Source of the DNA: Limnephilus marmoratus
Lineage: Eukaryota > Arthropoda > Insecta > Trichoptera > Limnephilidae
Direction: 5' to 3'
Assembly: GCA_917880885.1 (NCBI GenBank)
Contig: OU862913.1
Span: 26,359,286 to 26,423,285 of the forward strand
Length of the DNA: 64,000 nucleotides
Below are positions 1 to 11,800 of this stretch, in pieces. The translations under genes were made by a program, and so were the position numbers. Positions within the stretch are counted from its first letter, which is position 1; the number at the start of each line of letters is the position of its first letter. The notes below the pieces were generated by a model, which made no database searches, had not been told where the DNA came from, and saw nothing but the letters and a program-made list of their open reading frames with translations.

Positions 1-440
1 ATTAAAACCAGTTTTGTGTTCAGAATGTAAGTGCCGGCGGAATTAAAGTAAAAAACATTTTCATGTTCTGACTGAAGTTTTAATTCACCACATACAGATT
101 TAATTAAAACCAGTTTTGTGTTCAGAATGTAAGTGCCAGCGGAATCAAAGAAAAACCCTTTTCATGTTCTGAGTGTAGTTTTAATTCACCGCATACAGAT
201 TTAATTAACCAGTTTTGTGTTCACAATATAAGTGCCGCTTGAATCACAGAAAAACCATTTTTATGTCCTGAGTGTAGTTTTGGTACACCGCATATTTAGT
301 TTTTAAACCAGTTTTGTGTTTTCAATACAACAATAAGTTGCAGATTCATCGTGTACCGAGTGAAGCTTTGCATTTGAGTTGCATTTCATGCGTATGCGTG
401 ATGAAGATGCGAAATTCTATCACAAGCATACCATTCTCGG
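1..440 (+). repeat. Decayed zinc-finger-like tandem array (about 101-bp period)
   Basis: About three and a half diverged copies of a ~101-bp unit run from base 1. Each unit has two short blocks that translate like the first half of a C2H2 finger (KPVLCSECKC and KTFSCSECSF), spaced about 50 bp, but the His-His half is absent and frames are broken. The same family lies in reverse orientation at 49290-49610 and, more decayed, at 49860-51000 inside a hAT-like element. Bases 341-440 also match that element, so this is probably the edge of another copy of the same mobile unit. Confidence 0.6.
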
Positions 441-1244
441 GTTACTCTAAGTAGGCGCCTTTAAATAAAAAGTTAAATGTATGTAAGTATTGCAATATTT
501 ATTAAAAAGTAACAAAGTTGAAACTTTAAAGTCATAAATTTAGTCTTTTACGTTTTATTTCTAACTGATTAAAATTTTTTTCGGAATCAAGTTGCACCGC
601 CAGATCTTTTTTTATATGCGGTTTTCAGTGATGTGTTGTGGCAAGCTTCCCGTAACATTTTAGTTTATGTTTCATTCCACTCGGTTCATAAACTAAAAAG
701 TTATGTTAAGAATAAGAATTTTCAACTAAAAATTAAGTCTACGCGAACAAAGTCGCGGGCACCAGCTAGTTGTTAAATATAATTGTATTTCTTTCTGTTA
801 AAAGGCGAAATTATTTTATGACACTTAGATACATTTCGCATATACATCGAAATTACCATTTGTCAAATATTTTATACTCACGGCAACACATTTGTTTACA
901 AAAATTTTCTGGGAATAAAAATAAGAGCAGGATAAAAGTTTTTAAGAGCGTCTATTTTAGGCGCGGTGCATGTAATTTTCTTTCTGTTGGACAAGTAAGA
1001 TGGATATGAATGGGGGGGGTCCGGACCCCCAAAACCCCCCCCTTATATACGTCCGTGATAGAAGTCCAGTACAAAATGAGAGCTGCTGGCGCCATCTACA
1101 GATGTGTGTGTCAGGCCGAGGCCAGTAACTGAGATATATGCATCATAAAGAATTATTGTTCTCTGCGCCGCACTACTAAAGTCTCCAGTCGAGGTGTGAG
1201 CGGTGTTACACTTCTCCTGATACTTCCTGGAATGTTCTATAGAA
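441..1244. other. No gene recognised; AT-rich with a Helitron-like 3' end
   Basis: No convincing coding signal. At 735-770 the sequence ends GCGGGCACCAGCTAG followed by T, like the CTAG|T terminus of Helitron-like repeats elsewhere in this window. At 1011-1047 there is a G-run/C-run snapback (GGTCCGGACC core) of the type found at DNA-transposon ends. Confidence 0.35.
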
Positions 1245-1690
1245 GTTTGTACCTCGGTGGTCGAGTGGTAAGGCTACGAATCCGGACTACGCACAAAGGG
1301 TTTAAATCCCGCCTTACAAATGTATAACTTTTGTCACTAACTCGTGTTGTTTCACAATTTATTAATTCTATTTTAATAATATAATAGAAAATTTACAGCA
1401 CGTTCCAGAGTGGAAGAAACTCTCAGTAGGTATCGCCCTATTGGATGATTGTTAGTAAGAATTTGAACTATGCTTCAAATGGCTTTAGCCGTGTTTGATA
1501 ACCAGATACTTTCCGACTTTCCTCTACCCAATCTCTTTCGATTGAAATAGCGGCCGAACAACCTCTTTCCCATCTCTTCGCTTCCTTCAGTCGAACAACA
1601 TTTCCGAAATTGATTATTTTTAACAATTTTTTTTTAATGCGAGTATCGCACCAGAGTTTCATCGACCCGGAGCCAGTGGGACTATAGCAT
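1245..1690 (+). repeat. SINE-A copy (tRNA-headed SINE)
   Basis: Starts with a tRNA-like head (CCTCGGTGGTCGAGTGGTAA, an A-box-like block, then a diverged B-box GGGTTTAAATCCC). The family body follows: a CACAATTTATTAAT stretch, a CCAGAGTGGAAG block, GGCTTTAGCCGTGTTTG, and a pyrimidine-rich tail ending near CCAGTGGGAC. Seven other full or partial copies occur in the window. Confidence 0.6.
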
Positions 1691-1825
1691 TACCAATTGT
1701 AATATGTTGTGAGGCTAAAAGAAGTACAAAGAGAAAGATTTGTGCAAGAGGAAAGCTGAAGTAACTGGCTATTCAGTGCTGGTCACTAATTTCAAGCTTT
1801 TAATAAGTTAAATATCAGATAACTA

Positions 1826-2175
1826 TCTCTATATATTATAAATTAAAGTTCTTCGCCGCGTCTGTCTGTTTGTCTGTTCGCGATAAACTCAAAAAAACTA
1901 TTGAACGGATTCACGAGATTTTCACCAATAGATAGAGTGATTCATAAGGAAGGTTTAGGTATATAATTTTTCAAGGTTTTGTGTAAATTGCTTGAAATAT
2001 ATAATATATAAAGGAGAATGTCTGTATGTGGTGGGCGAGCGGGCTGGCAAGCGGGCGGTGTGGATTTGATTTGTATGCAAATCTGCAATTTTATGCCGAG
2101 GTTGATGAAATTTTGCACATATTTAATTTAGAAAACTCCGTGTAAAGCCCGGGCATCGCCTGGGACTTGAGCTAG
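1826..2175 (+). mobile_element. Helitron-like non-autonomous element
   Basis: Begins TCTCTATATATTATAAATTA, has the GTCTGTCTGTTTG and GCGATAAACTC blocks typical of these repeats, and ends GAGCTAG. The flanking bases are A on the left and T on the right, the A|T insertion expected for Helitrons, with no terminal inverted repeat. Related pieces lie at 52856-53750 and 53757-53895. No coding capacity. Confidence 0.55.
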
Positions 2176-2184
2176 TTACCTGAA

Positions 2185-2748
2185 TACACATTATTAGTGC
2201 ACACCAATTTGACACTCGCGACCATTGGGTCTATAGCTGAGACTTTTAACCGCTCGGCCACGGAGGTCATCTTATTTGTGATTTGAAATAAAACAATTGA
2301 TTACCAGTCAATCTTTTCGAACACGGAACCAACTAAATGCATTAGAATCAGCATAGTTAGCATGGGTGTCACCCGGTGCGGATAATGTGGTGTCACACCA
2401 CCCCCTCCCCCCCCATTTCCACCTCCATTAAAGTTGACAAACGCAAATTTCGACTTCATAAAAACTTTATTGTCACCGTCCGGGTGACACTCAGTCGGGT
2501 GTCACCCCCTCCCTCGCTGCGCCTCTGATTGGAATGTAATATAATGTCACTTGTGCTTCTTATTGGGTAAAGTTGTTTGGCTGACAGAGGTAACGAAGCC
2601 AAGAGGAACTACCTACCTGTCTATACACATCTGCTGTATTAGGAATATCTTCCTTTATGAATCCACTCTTATCAAGTAGATAGTTCAATGAATAACTAGT
2701 CTCTCAAAATATTAGTTCATTACTTATCTATTTGTGTTTCCTCTACAG
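2185..2748. other. Repeat fragments upstream of the first recognised exon
   Basis: 2215-2270 resembles a reversed SINE-A tRNA head (CCGCTCGGCCACGGAGGTCAT). 2360-2520 is a short G/C-tract repeat with inverted GGGTGTCACCC motifs. I could not find the upstream exon(s) of the serine protease homologue here. Confidence 0.35.
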
Positions 2749-2894
2749 ACTGCATAGAGCTGGCAGAACAGATCTACCCCTGCCAGCAAACTAGCACCGG
2801 CTGGACGCGGGGAGACACCTGTCCTGCCATACCGGACCCCAGCATAGAATACCACCAGACCAAATTGAACACTACCACAGAGGCCCCATACTTG
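2749..2894 (+). CDS. Serine protease homologue, exon a (Cys-rich pre-domain)
   Basis: Acceptor TTTCCTCTACAG, donor GTAAAT. It starts with two bases of a split codon and ends in phase 0. It encodes CIELAEQIYPCQQ and, further on, RGDTCP, resembling the conserved CxEY-type segment just before the protease domain in snake-like proteins. An exon ending in phase 1 must lie upstream, in unrecognised sequence or outside the window. Confidence 0.75.
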
Positions 2895-5800
2895 GTAAAT
2901 AACAGACATTATTACGACTGCAGTAAAAAAAAATTAATAATTAAATAATCCAAATTCAATTTGGAAGGGGGTATGGGTACCGTCACTCCGGCAACCATAT
3001 ATTGTATATCCATAGGTCACCTGAAGTGGTTCGCTGCGTTTGGTGAATTAGTTGTGGTGCCTGAATAAGGGTGTGTTCATGGGGTGAGGTTTGTCTGGAT
3101 GTGGGGTTGAATGACCTGGACACACCGAACCCTAGATTCCTACCCACCCCTCTTACCTTTTTACTTTCCAGAACTTCATTTCCTTCCTTTTCTTAAAAAG
3201 ACCCTCCATAGCATCCCCAAAGATTACGTAGGCCTTGAGGGAAATTATTTTTTTCAGTGCCTCCTGTGTGGAACTAATGTAAAAAAAGACTGACATCGCC
3301 AATTGGGCTTTTTGTGAGGCTGAAGGTAGTTGAGAGGGGAAGGAGATGGTGAAGAGGAAGGTGGGGAAGAACTGGGCTATTCAGATTTGATCACCAAATA
3401 TGTCCAAAACCATTTCAATTCTGGATGGTGGTCTTACACCAGGGCGATAATGAGAGTTTCCTTCACTCTTGAATGTGCCGCAAATATACAATACATTATT
3501 AAATTGTGAAATAACACAAATTGATCAAATAAAATTTACTTGCGCATGCCGGGATTTGATCCCGTGACCTCCGGCTTGCTAGTCGAGAGACTAACTCCTT
3601 CATCACGGAGGCCATCAATTTAACAAAAGCTATAATCCTCTTAATATCATTTTATGCGTTTAGTTTTGTTGTATAGTCTATTACCGGATATCAAGAACTA
3701 AGTATTAAGTTTAGTCCTGTCGTCCCTATTAATATTATTAGATCGCTACACCAAAAATAAACACAGAAAACCACATTAAGGTAATTAAAGCTTGCAACAC
3801 GGCTACACTTCAGCATACAAAACATGTAATTAGAAGTGTAACACTGTCTGAAACGTTGACTAAAAATGAACGGCATAATAACCCAAAATGAATGCCACGA
3901 TAATTTCAAATTGTGTTGTAAAAATGATCTTCCTAAGAGCTGCACTCGTAACAATCACACAACATAACGCATATTGGAGATGCAATAGTCCCACTGGTTC
4001 CAGGCAGCTGGAATCTTGTGTGTTAATGATTTTAAAAAGTGGTAATTTAAAAGGATAAATCAGGTATTACTTTTCGGGCAATTTAAAACAATTTCACTTT
4101 CTCAGGGAATAATATGAAGAGTGTTTGTGTTTCCAGGGACGGTTAGGAACTGGTGAGGAAGGCGACATCATCTGGCGGACAGCAGGGGTGACCCTACTGA
4201 GTGACAGGTGGCTGGTGACTAGTGCACGCTCTATTGAAGTCATTGGGTGAGTTTATTGTTTTATTAATTATAAATTGAACTCGTCTTGTAAATAACTATC
4301 AAAATGTTGAATGTAAATGAATATCTTATTTGGTTTGATATTTGAATAAGATGAAGAAGTGACCGCTTTTAATTCTGTGTTAGAGTTGAGAAAGGTTTGA
4401 GTCACCTGTTTGGAGAAATAGATTTTTTAATGAATTCGATATATCGATGGTCCAGTTGATTAGTCAGACATCTCCAAATACTATGTTTTGAGTTAATGAG
4501 GAAAGTTATATTTCAATTCTCACCATAAATCTAATATTATTTACATGTGTCTGCGTTTTGCATATTAAATATGCCATTAAATAATACCGGGAGGTATAAC
4601 GGTGTGTTACATTAGCATGACATTTGAAATATCCTACTAGTGACCACTTCACTTATTATAATAGATGTTATTGGTGTTTAAGAGTAATGTGAGTATAGTA
4701 GCAGATAGAGGGGACACTAACACTAACACATATAACTGTATAGTAGCAGATAGAGGGGACACTAACACTAACACATATAACTGTATAGTAGCAGATAGAG
4801 GGGACACTAACACTAACACATATAACTGTATACTCAATTCTAATTTGGATTTATCGGAGATGTCTGACTAATCAACTGGATGATGGATATTAACAAATCT
4901 ACTGAAAAGGTTCAACATATTTACTTTCAACAATCTAATTATAAACTCTTCATTTCAGAAATTAAATATTTCTTCATTTTTGGAGGTGGGTATGGGTACC
5001 GCCGCCCCGGGAACCATTTATTGGGTAATCAACACCTCTGCCATAGGTCACCCAAGTGGTTCGCTACATTTGGTGACATAGCAGGGGTGACTGGGTTCGT
5101 GGGGTGAGGTTTGTCAGGGTCTTGGCGGCCAATGTGTTTGCCCACGATTGAGAGACTGGTTGGGGAGATCTTTTGACCTCTCTAGCAAGAATCTCAGTTG
5201 GAGGAATGGATTCATCCATTAACCTCCAGATTCCTACCCACCCCTCATACCTATTTCCGTCCCAGAACTTTCTCTTCTTCCTTTCCTTGAAAATACCCTC
5301 CACACAGCATCCCCTAAGATTACATAAGCCCTATCGAAAATTATTTTCCTCGCGGCCTCCTGAGCAGAGCTAATGTAATTTTTTTGTTGCTTAAAACGGC
5401 GTTATGTTTTGCTGGTCAAAGTGATCAGATCTGAATAGGCAGGTACTTCCCGACATTCCTCTTTCCCACATCCTTCCTCTTAACACTCCTTTCAGCATTC
5501 CAAAATTCCCCAAATATGATTGCCACAATCCCACTTGCTCTGGGCAGTTGGTACTATCGTACGACAAGAACAGAAAAAAGTGTTTTAAAGCGAGTTTGAT
5601 AAAAGTGTCGATGTCACATGGCTTTCAAAGGCAAAATTTATTCCAAATTATTTGTTTATATCAATCTCTTAATCAATCTGAATATGCATAATAATTATTA
5701 TTAACTTCGTCCAGACACCATACATCATGCGTCTCATGAGGTAGACAAGTGCGAACAAGTATCAAGGAATTTTATTAGTGAAATTTGAATGGAAATGTTT

Positions 5801-8800
5801 TTATAGTTAAAATTGATTTTGAAAGCTTAAAACAGTATCAGTTGTTTGGTGAGTGACCTCTGACTGGTGGTGACCTCGCCTCGCTGTGTTCGGTGAAGGC
5901 TATAGATACCTAGAGAGTACAGAGCTCCACAACTAGAAGTGTTACATTTAGATTTCAGAGTTAGTGAGAAGGATCAGGTTATCAAACCAAAAGCAAAACT
6001 CACTGAAATTATTTCAGGCGATGTACTGATTGTATTAGATGTACGTAAGAGGAAATGTTTGCATAAAGCAATGTTCATTTATCAAATAAAATGGAATAAT
6101 GTGCCACTATCACCACTCCTTTTGTTTCAGATCCGGAAATATTACATATGTTGAACTAGGGGGGGAATTCAACATCTACTCTCCAGATGTAATTTACAAA
6201 GTCAGTAAAATAATCATCCATCAAGAGTACAACTCCACTACCTCCGGAGTGTACAACGACATCGCTCTGGTGGAGGTAGACAGACGGTGAGCATTTTTCT
6301 TAATAATTTTATACATAGTAACAATGTTAGCAAAAATGGCGCAAAAGAACAGTAAAAATAATAAAGATCAATTGTGTGACTGCAATTCTTACTCAGGACC
6401 GAGTGTTATCCAGGAATTTCCTCTAACATCTAAAGCTATCTCGGAATGGGTACCGCCGCCCCAGGAACCATTATTTATTGGATAACCAACACCTCTGCCA
6501 TAAGTCACCCAAAGTGGTCACTACATTTGGTGACTTAACAGGGGTGCCCGGGTTCACGGGGTGAGATTTGCTTAGGTCTTGGTGGCGAATGACCTGGACA
6601 CACTGAACCCCAGATTCCTACCCACCCTTTATACCTTTTTCCTTCCCAGAACTGCCTGTTCTTCCTTTTCTTAAAAAGACCCTCCACATAGCATCCCCAA
6701 AGATAACATAGGCCCTGAAGGAAATTATTTTCCTTGGTAGGTACCTACTGGGTGAAGTTAATTTTTAAAATTCTCCAATGCATTGTATCAAAACATTTAA
6801 AATTTGAGAAGCGGGAATGGGTACCGCCGCCCCGGGAACCAATTATTGGATAACCAACACCTTTGCCACAGGTCACCTCAAGTAATTCGCTATGTTTTGT
6901 GATTTAGCAGGAGTGCTCGAGTTCATGGGGTGAGATTTGTCTCGATCTTGGTGGCAAACATTCCCGGGTTACGAATAACCTGACAATATTTGAAAATTTC
7001 CCATTACCTCCACAGTAAGTGGAAAATGTTGCTTGCATCGTGATGGAGGACTTAGCCAGCAGAGGAACCGAACACGCGACTAATCTAAAAATAAACAACA
7101 ATGCATTTTATTTGGCCGTCGCCAAGTTGGGGGTTCCTGAGGTAGGTACTGCAGCACTACGGAAATGTTCCTGGAAGGATATAATAGCGCAGATTACGCC
7201 AATCCAAGAATACCATGATTGCCTCCATGGAGCATGGAGTCACCCTTAGTCCCATCATCAAACATCTCTATGCGCCAGTAATCTTTTCTTTTTGTAAAAC
7301 TGTTACGAGAGATGGGAAGGCTGATAGAGATATTGAAAGAAGGGTGAATGCCGGTAACTCCATTAATGGAGGACTGAATGCCGTTGGCGCTAACAAAAAA
7401 CTGTCAAAAGAAGCAAAGCTAGCAGTCCACAACGGAGTCCTGGTACCTACCCTGATGTATGGCAGTGAGGCATGGAACTGGCAGAGGAAGGATGAAAGTA
7501 AACTGAATGCTGTTGAAATGAGATCCCTGAGACGTATGTGTGGTAAAACAATGTATGATCGTGTGAGAAATATGGATATCTGCAAAGAATGTAAGGCTGA
7601 TGTATGCATAATGAGTTAGATTAAGAAAGGGACCCTCAGATGGTTTGGGCATGTAGAGCGAATGAACGAAGAAAGTAGTGTAAGAAGAATATACGACGCG
7701 AATGTGAATGGTAGAAGAAGTCGGGGACACCCGAGGAAGACATGGCACGATCAAGTGAATCAGATACTTGAGTCGGGCCATGTCAAAAGTCAGAATAATA
7801 GAAGACAATGTATGAATGTGAGTGAGGCAAAGAGTGTGTGCCAAGACCGAGCTGTGTGGCGGTCCGTCCTCTCTGCCTACCCCTGCGGGGAAACGGCGTG
7901 ATGGTTAGTTAGTTAATTTTTTATTGTTTTTCCACTTCTCTTTGAATATGTCACATTTTAGGAAAACTATCGCGTTAGACTACTTAAACTGGCGATTCGA
8001 AAAATAAAAACTTATTTCTAAACGTTTTTATCAATTTCAGGATAACTTTCACCAACAGAATTCTCCCCGCCTGTCTCCACACGGGCACCCCTCTTCCCTA
8101 TAGTGGCCTGATCCTAACTGGGTGGGACTTCACATTGAAAGCTGATGTTAAAGTAAGAACTTATTTGTCTGCCTTGATGATGAAGAAAGTATTATTTTAT
8201 TTACATTTCTTACATAAGATCACACCTCACAGTACTCTGCTCTGATGTACTTACATATTTTCACATAGAGGTATATAAACATTTCTTATTATTGAGAAAA
8301 CATTTTTTTTACATTACTATGTTATCTTTGGGGATGCTGTGTGGAGGGTTTTTTAGTAAAGCAGGAAGAGTAAGTGCTAAGAAGGAAAAGGGTATGAGGG
8401 GTGGGTAGGAATCTGGGGGTCAGTGTGGAGTGGAGTGACGTGAATCTATCTCTTCCACTGCGGTGCAAGGCGATGTTCCGAGAGAGCACGGCGAGAGAAG
8501 TTAAAGGGACTCCCTCAACCATTCTCTCCCGATCCGGCCTGCCATGCAGCTGGTGGGCAGATGCTTCCACTGCCTAGACCCGGACAAACCTCACCCAATG
8601 AACTCGCTCGGACACTTCTGCTAAGTCACCAAACGAAGCGAACCACTTTGGGTGACCTATGACAAAGGTGTTGGTGTTCCAATAAATGGTTCCAGGGGTG
8701 GCGGTACCCATACCTGCCTCCCATAGACATGGCACGATCAAGCGAATAAAATTCTTATGTCGGGTCACGTCAAGAATCAGAATAACATAAGAGTATGTAT

Positions 8801-11800
8801 GAGACGATGTATGAATGTGAATGAAGTTAGAAATGTGTTCCGAGACGTGTGGCGGTCTATCTCATCTGCCTACTTCTGTGGCGCGATGGTTATTTAGTTT
8901 TACAATCGGTTATAATTTATGGTACAGGAAACATTTTTGTAGAAATGAGATCCCTGAGGCGTGTATGTGTGCTAAAACCATGTACGATCGTGTGAGAAAT
9001 GTGGAGATCCGTGAAGAATGCAAGGCTGATGTAAGCATAATGAGTAAGATTAAGAAAGGGACGCTGAGAAGGTTTGGGCATATAGAGTGAATGAACGAGG
9101 AAAGGAGTGTAAGAATATATGACGCAAATGTGAATGGTAAAAGAAGTCGGGGACGCCCGAGGAAGACATGGCACGACCAATCAGATACTTGAGTCGGGCC
9201 GTGTGAAGAGTCGGAATAATAGAAGAGCATGTATGAGACGATGTATGAATGTGAATGAGGCAAGGAGTATGTGCCTAGATCGAGTTGTTTGGCGGTCCGT
9301 CCTCTCTGCCTACCCCTGCGGAGAAACGGCGTGATGGTTAGTTAGTTAGTTAGTTGCATATATAATTTTTTTTTACGTTAACTCCACACAGGAGGCTCTG
9401 AGGAAAATAATTTCCCTCAGGGCCTACGTCATCTGGGATGCTGTGTGGAGGGTCTTTTTGAGGAGAGGAAGGGATGAACATTGATCTTGAAGAGACCCAT
9501 GTTGTAGGAAGGAGGAAACACAGAGGCCGGCAAATTGTTCCAAACAAGAAGTACCTTAGTGGGATCCCATTACTTACTTTTGTCTTGTGTTTATATGCTT
9601 ATTTATTATGCTTATTTACTAATATATTAAGATAATGTTGGTAGTTCTTAGTCGAAGTATGGTGCAGTTAAAAGTGACCGAATTTGATATGGGTTCCTTA
9701 GCTCGGTTGGTAGAGCGCTTGCCATGTAAGCAAAGGGTCCTGGGTTCGAGTTCCAGTAGAGCCAATATCTTTTTCTGATTTTTCTGTTTCCTGTTTTTCG
9801 ATTGAGTTTCGCTAATATTGTCTTCATTTTATTAAATATTATAATGTGAGATTTTACTCATAAAGTTAAAAAATAAAAATATTTATTTATTACTTACTTT
9901 TACATTACTTATGTCTTGTGTTTATATATTACAAAATTTTTAAAAATGCAAAAAAATATATTTTAAAATTTATTTAGAAATTAAAAAAAAATTAAAAATC
10001 ACACAAAAATTACACTGGGGTCGTCCATTAATCACGTGAGGCTGAGATGAAAGAAAGGGGGGGGGGGGGTTCGGAAAAAATCTAGAAATATCGCGAGGGG
10101 GGGGGGGGGTATAATGAGATATCACGTGTATTTATTTTTCGTGATAATATTCTGAAAATTTCAAAATACTTTGTACTAAAAAAAATACACTTGATTTTGG
10201 GTGGGGGGGGGGGTAATCTAAAACCTCACCACATATCACCAAGGGGGGGGGGGGGGGGGGGGGGGTTAAAAAGTTGCTAAAAAACATCACGTGATTAATG
10301 GACGGCTAAAAACTCTGCAAAATGTATGTTAATTATATCTTTTATCATTATTCCCACCATGAATATCATATATTATTTATATATTATGTTATTATAGCCC
10401 ACTATTATGTGATGTTAGATGTCAAGAAAGTTTTAATATGAATGCCTAAAACGGGTGTATTTGTTTTCATTAAATAAAATAACCAAATAATCACAATTCC
10501 TTCATTTCAGACATCAATGAAGTTAGTTCCCCAGGAAGAGTGTGCTGGAATATTCACTTACAAAGGCCTTCATCCAGATGGTGTTCGCCACCAAATAGAG
10601 TTCTGCAGCCGCCCTATCAACGCTAGTGGACCATGTAGGGTATGTAATGTTGAGATCCATTATTAACTAAGCTTATAACTGTATTAGAAACATCGCACCC
10701 GATCCAAGACCCTCTGTCTTCAACAAAGAGATACCTTTTTAATCATGTTCAGTCATCAAGTGCGCACTACTATTGAATTTGACAGTCACCTCTGGTCTGG
10801 AGCCCCAGAATTCTGGAAAATAACCCTTAACTCATTGCAGACACGGGCGGTCCGTTTGATAAATTCCCCTATCGTAATAAAAGATTATTTTCTTTAGAGC
10901 ATAGGTGTGGGGTGAGAATGCTGTCCTTGTTCTACCGGTATTTCAATGGAAGATTCTCCGAGGAACTAGCGTCATTAATCCCTTCGGCACCGGTGCATAA
11001 TCGGGGCACACGCCAAACGTGTATCCCATCATTTGTCACTTGAAAACGGATCGTTTTTGAGTTCAACAGCTCGGCGGTGGAACGGACTTAAAACCCATGT
11101 TCACTCCTTCCTCTCCTCAAAAAGATTCCTGAGGGAAATTATACCTTTGGTGGCTTCCTCTTTAGAGTTAATGTAAAAAGTAATGGAAGTTACATAATAT
11201 GGTGTACATCCTGGCGCCACACCTCTATCAGTTACTCTCCAAGAAGCCTTATCCATCTACAGGAAACACAACCACTCTTGCTGGTCTCCTTCTAGTTGAT
11301 GCGGTTCAGGTTTGGTTGGGGTGAGGTTTGTCTAGGTCTTGGCAACCAATGCGTTTGGCGACCTATGCCATGGCGGGCCCGATCGAGAGAGATTGGTTGA
11401 GGAAGACCTAACCTAGACCTCTCCAGCCGGTCTCTCTCAACCCATCACCTAGCACCACAGTTGGAGGGATGGATTCATACGTCCGTCACTCCTAGACACA
11501 TTGACCCCCAGATTCCTACCCACCACCTCCTACCCTTTTCCTTCCCAGAACTTCCTCTCCTTCCTTTCCCTAAAAAAATACACACAGCATCCTCACAGAT
11601 GATATAGGCCCTGAGGGAAATTATTTTTCTCAGGGCTTCCTATGTGGAATTAATGTAAAAAAAGTATTTTTTAGTGAATATGCTTAGTATTGCCCTGGAT
11701 TGCACTGTTAAATCGAAAACTTGGTTGCTTGAAATACCGTTTGATTTATTTGGTGACCAGATCTGAATAGCCAGATACCTTAAAACTTATTCTTATCCAT

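Noticed and set aside
4649..4871. Repetitive peptides on both strands
   Set aside because: Product of a 45-bp minisatellite in an intron, not coding.
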